Shown in pieces: positions 7,876 through 14,805 of a DNA stretch of 17,028 bases. A program made the position numbers and the translations under genes. The notes below the pieces were generated by a model, which saw nothing but the letters and a program-made list of their open reading frames with translations, had not been told where the DNA came from and made no database searches. Each line of letters starts with the position of its first letter. Positions within the stretch are counted from its first letter, which is position 1. Origin of the DNA: Candidatus Gerdarchaeota archaeon. GTDB lineage: Archaea; Asgardarchaeota; Heimdallarchaeia; JABLTI01. The DNA lies in NCBI GenBank assembly GCA_016840945.1, contig JAEORJ010000094.1:1-17028 (forward strand), in the 5' to 3' direction.

Positions 7876-9257
7876 TAAGCAGGTACCTTGGATTTTTTTT
7901 CTGTAGTTTTTGTTTTAGATTTTGAAGTAGTTTTCTTTGGTGTTTTTACTTCGGTCACAGATTCCTCTTCAATTTCATCTATTGCAGATTCTTCTTCCGT
8001 TGATTCAGATTGATCTTTAGCTTCATCTGATTTATCAAATCTAATATCTTGATAATTAGCTATTTCTTTCAATCCTTCGATCATTGGACTAGGAGGTTTT
8101 TTTGTGGGAGTTACTTCCTCATCGTATTCTTCATCAGAATCTTCATAATCTATATCTTCAATCTCAGATTCATCTTCAATAACAGTTTCAAATTCATCAT
8201 CGTCTTCTTGTGTTTTTGCTTTTGCTTTAGCCTTTGATTTAGGTTTAGATTCAGATATTTCTTCAATTGTCTCAGTATCAGATATACCTTGATTTGTTAT
8301 GAAGAAATCAGCAGTTTCATTAGGCAACCATGCACAATCATCAATTTTAGCTCGTCTACTATTACCTTTCAATTTCTTCATGAAAATTCTAATGTCCGAA
8401 GCATGAGCTACTACATGACCGCCTGTAGCAATTACAGGTATAAATTGTCCTGAAGGTCCAATATTCGCCATTACTTGATTAGTAAATATAACTGATGTAT
8501 TGAAAGCGATAGCTATTCTCTTTAGTAAACCAATTAAACGCCCAAGTTTTTTCTGACGAACAGCTAAGAGATTTAATTCATGAAATTCTGTTCTAAATGG
8601 AGCCATTAAAGAATCGATAACAATTAGACCTGGATCTAAGGCTTGAACATATCCTGGTAAACGATCTATAGCTTGATTTAAATATCTCAATTGTTCAGCT
8701 TGCACAACAAAGATATTACTCAATAATCTCTCTTTATCAATATTAAATCTATCACCTATTTCTTGAAGGTGTTGAGCTTGAAACGAATTTTCAGTGTCGA
8801 TATAAATAACAGGACGATCCAATCCACCTTGTTCCTCAGGTAATTGAGCAGTTACTGAACAAGTTAAGCACGTTTGAGTTTTCCCGGTACGATATTCACC
8901 ATTAATCTCTATTATAGCACTTGTTGGCATACCCCCACCAAGTAATTTATCAAAACTTTCAGATCCAGTAGTAAAGTATTTTCGTTTTTTGATCAAACGT
9001 TCTGATTGATCTGCAGCTTTTTGGAATAATGGTCCTCTAAAAGTATCGTCTGCAGCTCTCACTAAAGAAACGGCTGTTTTTTCACTGACATTTGGTATTG
9101 CAGCTATTTCATTTTCAGTAAGAACACTTAGAACTCGAGCATCAAATATACCAAAATCTTTCAAAGCTTTTAATGCGATTTTTGGGATGCCATATTTTTT
9201 ACTATTCTTATCTATGAAATTCTCAATTAATGTTTCTTCATTCTTTTTTATTGACAT
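7875..9257 (-). CDS. radA: RadA/RAD51-family recombinase with long charged C-terminal tail
   Basis: Residues 1-327 match RadA end to end. A helix-hairpin-helix domain (about 24-72) is followed by the subunit-interaction motif FQKA (78-81) and the ATPase core: Walker A GEYRTGKT (120-127), E156 in YIDTENSF, Walker B LIVID (211-215), and TNQVMAN with loop L2 leading to GGHVVAHASDIR (259-290). Walker A has the R-T-G form of eukaryotic RAD51/DMC1 rather than the common archaeal GEFGSGKT. The enzyme should form ATP-dependent filaments on single-stranded DNA and drive strand exchange. Residues 328-460 are an added disordered tail with Asp/Glu-rich blocks, a KSKAKAKAK stretch, a PPSP segment and a Lys/Thr/Ser end; standard RadA stops near 320-350. 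Because the tail is unusual and Walker A is atypical, a RadA paralogue remains possible. The gene is divergent from the HAD gene and coupled to the MFS gene. Confidence 0.88.
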   Translation of the reverse strand: MSIKKNEETLIENFIDKNSKKYGIPKIALKALKDFGIFDARVLSVLTENEIAAIPNVSEKTAVSLVRAADDTFRGPLFQKAADQSERLIKKRKYFTTGSESFDKLLGGGMPTSAIIEINGEYRTGKTQTCLTCSVTAQLPEEQGGLDRPVIYIDTENSFQAQHLQEIGDRFNIDKERLLSNIFVVQAEQLRYLNQAIDRLPGYVQALDPGLIVIDSLMAPFRTEFHELNLLAVRQKKLGRLIGLLKRIAIAFNTSVIFTNQVMANIGPSGQFIPVIATGGHVVAHASDIRIFMKKLKGNSRRAKIDDCAWLPNETADFFITNQGISDTETIEEISESKPKSKAKAKAKTQEDDDEFETVIEDESEIEDIDYEDSDEEYDEEVTPTKKPPSPMIEGLKEIANYQDIRFDKSDEAKDQSESTEEESAIDEIEEESVTEVKTPKKTTSKSKTKTTEKKSKVPA

Positions 9258-9283
9258 TTATATCCACACTCTTTATGCATCTC

Positions 9284-9304
9284 AAAAAACCACTAGTGTT
9301 TTTT
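9284..9304. repeat. Imperfect palindrome in the RadA/HAD divergent region
   Basis: A6, a bulged C, the palindrome CACTAGTG, then T6, located 27-47 nt before the RadA start. Elsewhere in the same 174-base region GTTAAC occurs twice, as GTTAACC at 9327-9333 and GGTTAAC at 9399-9405. These could be regulator sites or chance in AT-rich DNA. I could not place TATA boxes here with confidence. Confidence 0.3.
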
Positions 9305-9431
9305 CTTTAAAAATATACAAAAACCAGTTAACCTTAATTTCAAGTAGAAAAAATTATTTTAAATGCAATACTAATCTGACAGTTAATGTTAAGAAATAGG
9401 TTAACAATACTTTATCTGGCAGTGTGAAATT

Positions 9432-10280
9432 ATGGAAGAGTTTGAGCAAACACCAAAATCAAATGAAGAATTTGAGGAATTATCCGAGCAGATTGAAGAA
9501 GACTTACTAGAAACTGATGAAGTAGAAGCTATTAATGAAGCAATTGAAATTGAAGAAGAAATGAATGAAGAAATAATTGATGAAGTTGAACCCGAAATAA
9601 GGGATGAAACTCCTTGGATTTTCTTTGATTATTCAGGAACTTTGGTTGACACAGTTCAAGCATTAGCAAATACCTATACAAAATATTTAGGAAAAGACTT
9701 TTCTAAAGAACAAGTAAAAAGCTTATACAAAGATTATCCAAAGATGTCTAAACTAGCATTAATGCGGAAGTATAAATTCAATCCATTAAAATATATTTTT
9801 GGTGGGCCTACAAAATTAGAAGAAATTCGAAAAGAAGAGTTTTGGAATACTGTCAAAGCTTTTCCTGGTATACCTGAAGTATTATTGAGATTAGAAAAAA
9901 TCGTTCATGCAAAATTTGCTATAGTTACTCATGAGACAGAATTAGAGAATGAAGAAGAACGAGTGAAAATATTCCAGAAATTTGGTATTCCAATAGATTT
10001 TGATGGTATAATAACAGATATGAAAAACAAGGGAGGAAAATATGATGTTTTTATAGCTGAACGAGGTATACAATATGGCTTTTTTATCGGTGATACTCAA
10101 TTTGATCTTGATTTAGGTAAAAAACATAATTTTAAAACAATTGGGGTAACATGGGGATTTTCGACTCAAGATGAATTATCAGCTGACTATATAGTATTTG
10201 ATCCAAGAGAATTATTACAAATAATCATGACTGAAATTCATAATTATGAGATGAAAAAACAAGCTGAGAACATTTACTAA
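9432..10280 (+). CDS. HAD-superfamily hydrolase with acidic N-terminal extension
   Basis: Residues 62-282 form a haloacid dehalogenase-type domain. Motif I is D66-Y-S-G-T70, with D66 as the nucleophile; motif II is T166 in AIVTHE; motif III is probably K203 (or K200); motif IV is GDTQFD (220-225). A helical cap lies between motifs I and II (about 75-145), as in phosphoglycolate phosphatase-like members. The second acid of the usual D-x-D motif is Ser68, so the general acid/base of HAD phosphatases is missing. That may mean a different reaction, weak phosphatase activity or a binding role. Residues 1-59 are an extra segment with 28 acidic and only 2 basic residues, probably disordered. The stop is 14 nt before the HEAT gene start, so the two form an operon. 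Substrate unknown. Confidence 0.85.
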   Translation: MEEFEQTPKSNEEFEELSEQIEEDLLETDEVEAINEAIEIEEEMNEEIIDEVEPEIRDETPWIFFDYSGTLVDTVQALANTYTKYLGKDFSKEQVKSLYKDYPKMSKLALMRKYKFNPLKYIFGGPTKLEEIRKEEFWNTVKAFPGIPEVLLRLEKIVHAKFAIVTHETELENEEERVKIFQKFGIPIDFDGIITDMKNKGGKYDVFIAERGIQYGFFIGDTQFDLDLGKKHNFKTIGVTWGFSTQDELSADYIVFDPRELLQIIMTEIHNYEMKKQAENIY

Positions 10281-10283
10281 AAA

Positions 10284-10288
10284 AGGTG
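10284..10288 (+). promoter_or_regulatory. AGGTG ribosome site that sets the start at 10295
   Basis: AGGTG lies 6 nt before ATG 10295. An in-frame GTG at 10286 lies within this site, so the ATG is preferred. Confidence 0.5.
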
Positions 10289-10294
10289 TCAAAG

Positions 10295-10753
10295 ATGGAT
10301 TTGAAAAAAATAGAGCAAGACCTAAAATCAAGAAACACTCGAGATAGGGAAGATGCTGTAGATCAATTAGCATTATTACAAGATCCCACAACTATACCAT
10401 TACTTCTCAAGGTTTTAAAAACAGACAAACAAGGCAGTGTTAGAAGGAGGGTAGCATTAGCATTAGGTCGTATTGGTGATGAAAGCTGTGCGGATGAACT
10501 ATATGAAGTGTTAGTAAAGGAAAAAGATAGTGAAACTAAAAGAAATGCTGCAATAGCATTAGGTAGTTTTGGTGATGAAAGAGCGATATTGCCTTTATAT
10601 GAATTTTACACTGCACCAAAGAAGAACAACTTCTTTGATAGTTTAGACCGTGCTAGAGTTAATAAAGTTCTAACTGAATTAGCTCAAAAGAAGGCTAGAA
10701 AATCAATTGAAGATCTTGTAGAATGGAGAAAAGAACGAGTGAAAAAAGAGTAA
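10295..10753 (+). CDS. HEAT-repeat (PBS-lyase type) protein
   Basis: This protein of about 152 residues is made of helical pairs with HEAT/PBS-lyase repeat character. Clear repeat cores are AVDQLALLQDPTTIPLLLKVL, shifted copies around RRRVALALGRIGDESCADEL, and KRNAAIALGSFGDERAILPL; the A-L-G-x-x-G-D-E signature repeats at about 31-residue spacing. A lysine-rich helical C-terminus follows. Such short HEAT proteins are scaffolds or binding modules without catalytic residues. It is cotranscribed with the HAD gene 14 nt upstream and may bind that protein, for instance its acidic extension, but this is inference. It converges on the membrane protein gene with 7 bases between the stops. The start could be the in-frame GTG at 10286, adding three residues. 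Confidence 0.82.
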   Translation: MDLKKIEQDLKSRNTRDREDAVDQLALLQDPTTIPLLLKVLKTDKQGSVRRRVALALGRIGDESCADELYEVLVKEKDSETKRNAAIALGSFGDERAILPLYEFYTAPKKNNFFDSLDRARVNKVLTELAQKKARKSIEDLVEWRKERVKKE

Positions 10754-10760
10754 TGAATTG

Positions 10761-11585
10761 CTAATTATTTTTATTAGATTTAGCACCGAATATTTCAAAT
10801 TCATTTAGAACTTTTAAAACTTCTTCAAAATCATCAGCTGGCACATTATTTATTGTCATTCTGATTTTCCCTTTTGATATTGCTAAACAGATGATCATAA
10901 AAATACTTGGAATAATAGCTATCAAAATAATATACCACCAATTCCATAGCCAAGAAAGAAAATCAACATTCATAATTGCGCCATATATTCCAGAGGCAGT
11001 TAGTGCAAGTAATGTAATAATAATAGTTATATTTAGTGAAAACAGCCATCGTTTATTTCTAATTAAATTTAACCGTAATTCAGAAGGATTAAATTCAACT
11101 TCTTCACCTGAGCTAATACTTGGTTTTACTCTAAACACTTTTCGTGTAAAAATAAGTAAGAATCTAATATCTTCTAGAGTCATCTGCTCAATTCCACCTT
11201 GTTTTCTAGCTCGTTTAATAAACCAACGTTTGATTCTATCCCAAGATGATATGATTGAATGTAAAAGGAGAAAATAAATGAATAAAATTGCAAAAGCAAC
11301 CACAAAAAAGGTTGCATAAATGTATTCTCTTAATCCATAGAGTACTACTGCCCAGCCTAAAAAATATATTAAAGGGAGTAATTCAAGGGAGAAAATTTTT
11401 GGATGCCAACCAGTTAAAAAACCAAAAATGTATAGGAAACGGTGAGAGACATATCGTTTGAGATCACTCTCACCGCTTAAGATGATCGATTTCAGTGATT
11501 CTTTTACAACTTTCGTTGAGACAGGTGTTTTGGCCGATTTCAACTGCTCACCAGTCAGCGCAACTAATCCTCCTCGACTTGACAA
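10761..11585 (-). CDS. Four-helix membrane protein paired with a winged-helix regulator
   Basis: This protein of about 274 residues has hydrophobic helices at roughly 67-85, 90-112, 182-204 and 217-237. A basic soluble loop of about 70 residues lies between helices 2 and 3 (RIKRWFIKRARKQ onward), and the soluble C-terminus carries MTINNVPADDFEEVLKVLNEF. I do not recognise the family. The gene overlaps the regulator upstream by 22 bases, so they are almost certainly one operon. The start is uncertain: the frame opens at TTG 11585, but an excellent AGGAGG site at 11569-11574, inside the regulator's last codons, points to a start further in. In-frame choices are CTG 11558 and TTG 11543, each removing 9-14 residues. 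The pairing suggests a membrane component whose level is set by the regulator; a transport or signalling role is not shown. Confidence 0.78.
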   Translation of the reverse strand: MSSRGGLVALTGEQLKSAKTPVSTKVVKESLKSIILSGESDLKRYVSHRFLYIFGFLTGWHPKIFSLELLPLIYFLGWAVVLYGLREYIYATFFVVAFAILFIYFLLLHSIISSWDRIKRWFIKRARKQGGIEQMTLEDIRFLLIFTRKVFRVKPSISSGEEVEFNPSELRLNLIRNKRWLFSLNITIIITLLALTASGIYGAIMNVDFLSWLWNWWYIILIAIIPSIFMIICLAISKGKIRMTINNVPADDFEEVLKVLNEFEIFGAKSNKNN

Positions 11586-12094
11586 TATTCAATAATAAAG
11601 TCGAGGACTTTTTGCTTTTCCTTTTCATCTAATTCTCTTATCATATCTAAGATTTCTCGGAACGACAGAGACATTAGATTACCAAAAACTCCCCTGCTTT
11701 CAATTTCTGTTTTAAGTTCTTTTGGTAAAGCTTCATCCTTCATTTTTGATATTTCTCTTATGCCAATTAGATTAGCTTTAAGAGCATAAAATTTAGATGG
11801 GCCAAAGGGAGCTGGTATATGATCTACTAATTGATATTTGATTAATGATTTCATTATTTTTGAAATAAATTGAGGAGTTTTGCTTGTTAATTTTGCCAAT
11901 TGTGCCCCAGTACGTGGGTTTTCTGCTATTAACTCAATCATCTCTTTTTGAGCTTCAGTTAAAATCTTAATAGAATTTAATCCTACAACTGCAATTGTAT
12001 CTTCATCAATTTTTAACAAATCGATTGATGATTCTTCTTTTGCTTTGCTGATATTCTTTAAGAAATTATTAATTTCATTTTCAAAAGATTGCAA
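11564..12094 (-). CDS. Winged-helix transcriptional regulator
   Basis: The 176-residue protein carries a winged helix-turn-helix domain at about 44-107. LTEAQKEMIELIAENPRTGAQ leads into AKLTSKTPQFISKIMKSLIK as the helix-turn-helix, and the wing ends in PSKFYALKA. This resembles MarR/ArsR or TrmB-like DNA-binding modules. The C-terminal 65 residues are helical and charged, suitable for dimerisation, and no ligand domain is recognisable. The start is TTG 12094, supported by AAGGAG 9 nt upstream and by the absence of a nearby ATG. The promoter is clear (TATA and BRE at 12153-12166), and a perfect palindrome at 12117-12133 covers the predicted transcription start. That arrangement suggests the protein represses its own operon, which also encodes the membrane protein at 10761-11585. 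Regulator assignment is confident; self-regulation is inferred. Confidence 0.85.
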   Translation of the reverse strand: MQSFENEINNFLKNISKAKEESSIDLLKIDEDTIAVVGLNSIKILTEAQKEMIELIAENPRTGAQLAKLTSKTPQFISKIMKSLIKYQLVDHIPAPFGPSKFYALKANLIGIREISKMKDEALPKELKTEIESRGVFGNLMSLSFREILDMIRELDEKEKQKVLDFIIEYCQVEED

Positions 12095-12103
12095 TTGACG
12101 CTA

Positions 12104-12109
12104 CTCCTT
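12104..12109 (-). promoter_or_regulatory. AAGGAG ribosome site for the regulator TTG start
   Basis: AAGGAG on the minus strand lies 9 nt before TTG 12094. It decides this non-ATG start. Confidence 0.6.
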
Positions 12110-12116
12110 ATGTACA

Positions 12117-12133
12117 TTAGTAGATACTACTAA
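12117..12133. promoter_or_regulatory. Probable operator palindrome at the regulator promoter
   Basis: TTAGTAGATACTACTAA is a perfect inverted repeat with 7-bp arms and a 3-base centre. It begins 20 nt downstream of the TATA element and covers the predicted transcription start near 12130. Binding by a dimeric winged-helix protein here would block polymerase. Arm length and spacing fit a small wHTH dimer. Confidence 0.6.
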
Positions 12134-12152
12134 ACTATATTGGTTGATATTA

Positions 12153-12166
12153 TTTATAAAGTTTCG
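12153..12166 (-). promoter_or_regulatory. Archaeal BRE/TATA promoter of the regulator operon
   Basis: Read on the minus strand, CGAAAC is followed directly by TTTATAAA, matching the archaeal B-recognition element and TATA box. The TATA centre near 12156 predicts transcription from about 12130, giving a leader of about 35 nt that contains AAGGAG. This is the best-formed promoter in the window. Confidence 0.65.
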
Positions 12167-12174
12167 GTCAATTG

Positions 12175-12191
12175 AAAAAAAAGAAAAAAAA
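12175..12191 (-). terminator. Double U8 terminator after the 775-residue surface protein
   Basis: On the plus strand A8-G-A8, so U8-C-U8 in the minus transcript, 17 nt after the stop at 12208. It lies just upstream of the regulator promoter and should insulate it from the upstream gene. Confidence 0.6.
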
Positions 12192-12207
12192 TAATGATTT
12201 TTGTCAG

Positions 12208-14535
12208 TTATTGGTATTTTGGTCTACGAATATATATAACAGCAACACTCAAAATGATCCCTGAAATAAATCCAATAATAATGATTTGATTTATTGGTTC
12301 AACAAAGAATTCTTGCAATAGAGGAAGAATTGTGAGGATCATTGCAGCAATTTTTTGTGGTGTTTCAGCAGAAAATGCACCTGTTACGGGTGAAACTTCA
12401 TCACGATATTGATATGGTATATTATTACTAAAGATACCAGTATTATCTTTCAATTCAACTTCATTTACGACATATTCTTCTTTGAAGAATTTCTTCACAA
12501 TTGCATCTTTGCCTTCACAAACAGATGATAATTGATATTGATTGTCTTCTGTATAATCTATAACAAATTTATTTAACGATTCAAAAATTGGTATGAGATA
12601 ATCATCATTTCTAGTATCAATATAGAGCTCTTTTAAGAGGTTCAAATAATCCCATTGATAAATTATAGAGCAACCCATTTCACTATAAGGATCATAATGA
12701 ATTATCCAATCAGGTATTTCACTATCAGGAAAATTAATGTTTGACATTAATATATTCACTTTTATATTTTCAACCATATAATTATGATCAATTGGAAAGT
12801 CCACTCCAAAATTACTTATTACTGATTGTTTGGGGATGCCAAAAGTATTTTCTTTAATATTCGTTAGTAATAAATCGCCTAAAATTGATAAGGTATTATC
12901 AACTTCTTCTTGCAAGGCAATGATGTTTTCATCATCAGATAGACCATATGCTTCTAAATCATCATGGACTTCTAAAAGGAATTTCATAACAGTCATTGAT
13001 CCTGTAAAGGTATTTATTCCTTCAGGTAATAAAGTAGGTCCAAGAAGATTTGCATCATTAATCAATGTGCCATAAAAAATATTCGAATCTAATGAAGTGC
13101 CAAAGTAAGGGCTAAAACAAAAACTACCATCAGATCTTTGAGCATTTATAATTTCTCTTACTAAATTAAATGCCTCTAATTCATTTTGTTGTTGTATTGA
13201 ATCTATTGTAAAGGTTTGAGATAGTACTCTATAAATATCCATTAATCCTCGGATATCACCAGCACCTTGATATGATCGTAAACCTGTTATTTTAAGTGGT
13301 GATGAATCATATTGATATTGATGTAAATCATTATCAGAATCCTGATCATCAATGAAATACTTATCCCATATATAAGAATATCCTGAAAAAGTATTTTCTA
13401 AAGGAGTCCAACTCATGGATTCGCCTGGATTAAATACATAAAGAATTTTATCGAAAACCATTTCGATATGAGAGGCATAATTTGATATAATACGAGAAGC
13501 TACTTGGGATAAAAATGGATTAGTAATTTTGTAGCTTTTATATTCATCTATATTCCAAGCATATGAATAACTTGCTGAAACCTTTTTAATATAAGTTAAA
13601 TATTGATTGGCAATTTGGGGTGATGTAAATAAGTAGTTTTGGAAATCCAAATAATCATCACTGAAAATATCTGCTGGGGAGAAGGTTTTGTTATCAACAT
13701 AATCGTAGAAGGATTTCCATGTAATCCATTTATCAAAATTAGTGGCCATTTTTGAGCTACCAATCCCTGCAATAGCAAACTCAGGGTCGTACAAAGCATA
13801 GGCATTTATTGAATTCCACCAATTATTAGCAAATTGTGATAATAATAAAAGATAGGATTGTTCATAATAAGTGAAATAAGGCATAAAAGATACTGCTCTT
13901 AGGATTTTTGAGCCAAGTACCAAAGTATCGCCCAATAATGAAATACGCTCATTAATGAAATTATTATATTGTGGTCTTACTAAGTAATTCCAAAATGCAC
14001 CAAAACCATCTCTATTTGAAGAGAGTGAGTTTAGAATAAAGATAAGTTGATCATCTGAAGCAAGATCATAAAGCCAGTTGACAATTTGAGCGGTCATAAA
14101 AATCCAATTTCTGTTAAAAATATACTCCTCTTGTTGATTGCCAATAAATTCAAGTGAAATTCGAACATTATTTTTCAATAATAGATATTGCATAGCAATG
14201 TCTTCTGATATGCCTTCTAACCACATGTATAAATCCAGTTCACTTATAACTTCATCACCGTTGGTTAAATCACTCAAGTCTCCATAACGTGAAAGATTAT
14301 CAAGATCCTGAATATTCCATAAGAAAATACCTTCTTTTTGATTAAACAATGAGCTTAATGAAGAAGTGGCATCTTTAATTTGAGACAATATACTTTCATC
14401 ATCAATATCATCGATGGAATAGGTAATTGAGCGAGTGAATGAAGTGGATGATCCAAAAAATTGTGAGGCAATTAGTGCTGAAAGTAACAAAAGTACACTA
14501 GCTAATCTATTTCTTTCAATTTTTAATCTAAGCAT
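12208..14535 (-). CDS. Large exported, C-terminally anchored protein, toroid-like interior
   Basis: The 775-residue protein starts at ATG 14535 with a signal-like N-terminus: basic residues 3-10, then a hydrophobic core at about 11-27 (ASVLLLLSALIASQFF). It ends in a single helix (about 751-769) followed by RRPKYQ, so the roughly 720-residue middle should lie outside the cell. The middle is helical, acidic and rich in Tyr, Asn, Ser and Trp. Q466-RSDGSF-472 followed by a Gly/Tyr-rich stretch and a further helix resembles the Q-x-x-DGSF repeats of alpha/alpha-toroid proteins (terpene cyclases, glycan-degrading enzymes, TED domains). That is suggestive, not proof, and I see no catalytic signature. 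An AGGAGG lies 14 nt before the ATG, longer than ideal. The gene appears to stand alone, with a U8-C-U8 terminator. Possible surface glycan-active or binding protein. Confidence 0.83.
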   Translation of the reverse strand: MLRLKIERNRLASVLLLLSALIASQFFGSSTSFTRSITYSIDDIDDESILSQIKDATSSLSSLFNQKEGIFLWNIQDLDNLSRYGDLSDLTNGDEVISELDLYMWLEGISEDIAMQYLLLKNNVRISLEFIGNQQEEYIFNRNWIFMTAQIVNWLYDLASDDQLIFILNSLSSNRDGFGAFWNYLVRPQYNNFINERISLLGDTLVLGSKILRAVSFMPYFTYYEQSYLLLLSQFANNWWNSINAYALYDPEFAIAGIGSSKMATNFDKWITWKSFYDYVDNKTFSPADIFSDDYLDFQNYLFTSPQIANQYLTYIKKVSASYSYAWNIDEYKSYKITNPFLSQVASRIISNYASHIEMVFDKILYVFNPGESMSWTPLENTFSGYSYIWDKYFIDDQDSDNDLHQYQYDSSPLKITGLRSYQGAGDIRGLMDIYRVLSQTFTIDSIQQQNELEAFNLVREIINAQRSDGSFCFSPYFGTSLDSNIFYGTLINDANLLGPTLLPEGINTFTGSMTVMKFLLEVHDDLEAYGLSDDENIIALQEEVDNTLSILGDLLLTNIKENTFGIPKQSVISNFGVDFPIDHNYMVENIKVNILMSNINFPDSEIPDWIIHYDPYSEMGCSIIYQWDYLNLLKELYIDTRNDDYLIPIFESLNKFVIDYTEDNQYQLSSVCEGKDAIVKKFFKEEYVVNEVELKDNTGIFSNNIPYQYRDEVSPVTGAFSAETPQKIAAMILTILPLLQEFFVEPINQIIIIGFISGIILSVAVIYIRRPKYQ

Positions 14536-14753
14536 AGGATAATCAATTGCCTCCTATATGTTAACCAATAATCGATTTTTGGCATCCAATCAGTAAGATA
14601 TTCACTAACGTATTGTTTTATATTATGATTACTAATTAATATTTTCTATGTTTGGTATTTTAAACGTTCAATGAAATTTTAATATTTCGAAAAAAAGGGA
14701 TTTTAATCAAAAAATAGAGAAAAATAACATTTCAGAACAAAAGAAAACAAAAA

Positions 14754-14782
14754 AGTATCCAGTTTTTAGAGGACTGGATACT
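14754..14782 (-). terminator. Hairpin plus U-tract terminator of the coiled-coil gene
   Basis: A perfect 10-bp inverted repeat (AGTATCCAGT / ACTGGATACT) with a 9-nt loop begins 23 nt after the stop at 14806. In the minus transcript it is followed at once by a U-rich run (UUUUUGUUUUCUUUU). This is the classical bacterial terminator shape. The rest of the 14536-14805 gap is AT-rich, with only a possible TATA (ATATAAAA on the minus strand, near 14610-14622) for the downstream 775-residue protein gene. Confidence 0.7.
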
Positions 14783-14805
14783 AGATTATTTATTTATTAA
14801 AATGA

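Noticed and set aside
8049..8237. Phe/Ile-rich frame opposite the RadA tail
   Set aside because: It is the complement of Glu/Asp/Lys-rich codons and is composition-driven.
10891..11277. 128-codon open frame on the plus strand inside the four-helix membrane protein gene
   Set aside because: It is antisense to a coherent membrane protein with clear helices and has no recognisable domain.
14536..14805. Possible non-coding RNA in the longest gap
   Set aside because: The only strong structure is the 10-bp hairpin with a U-tract, better explained as a terminator; the rest is unstructured AT-rich sequence.
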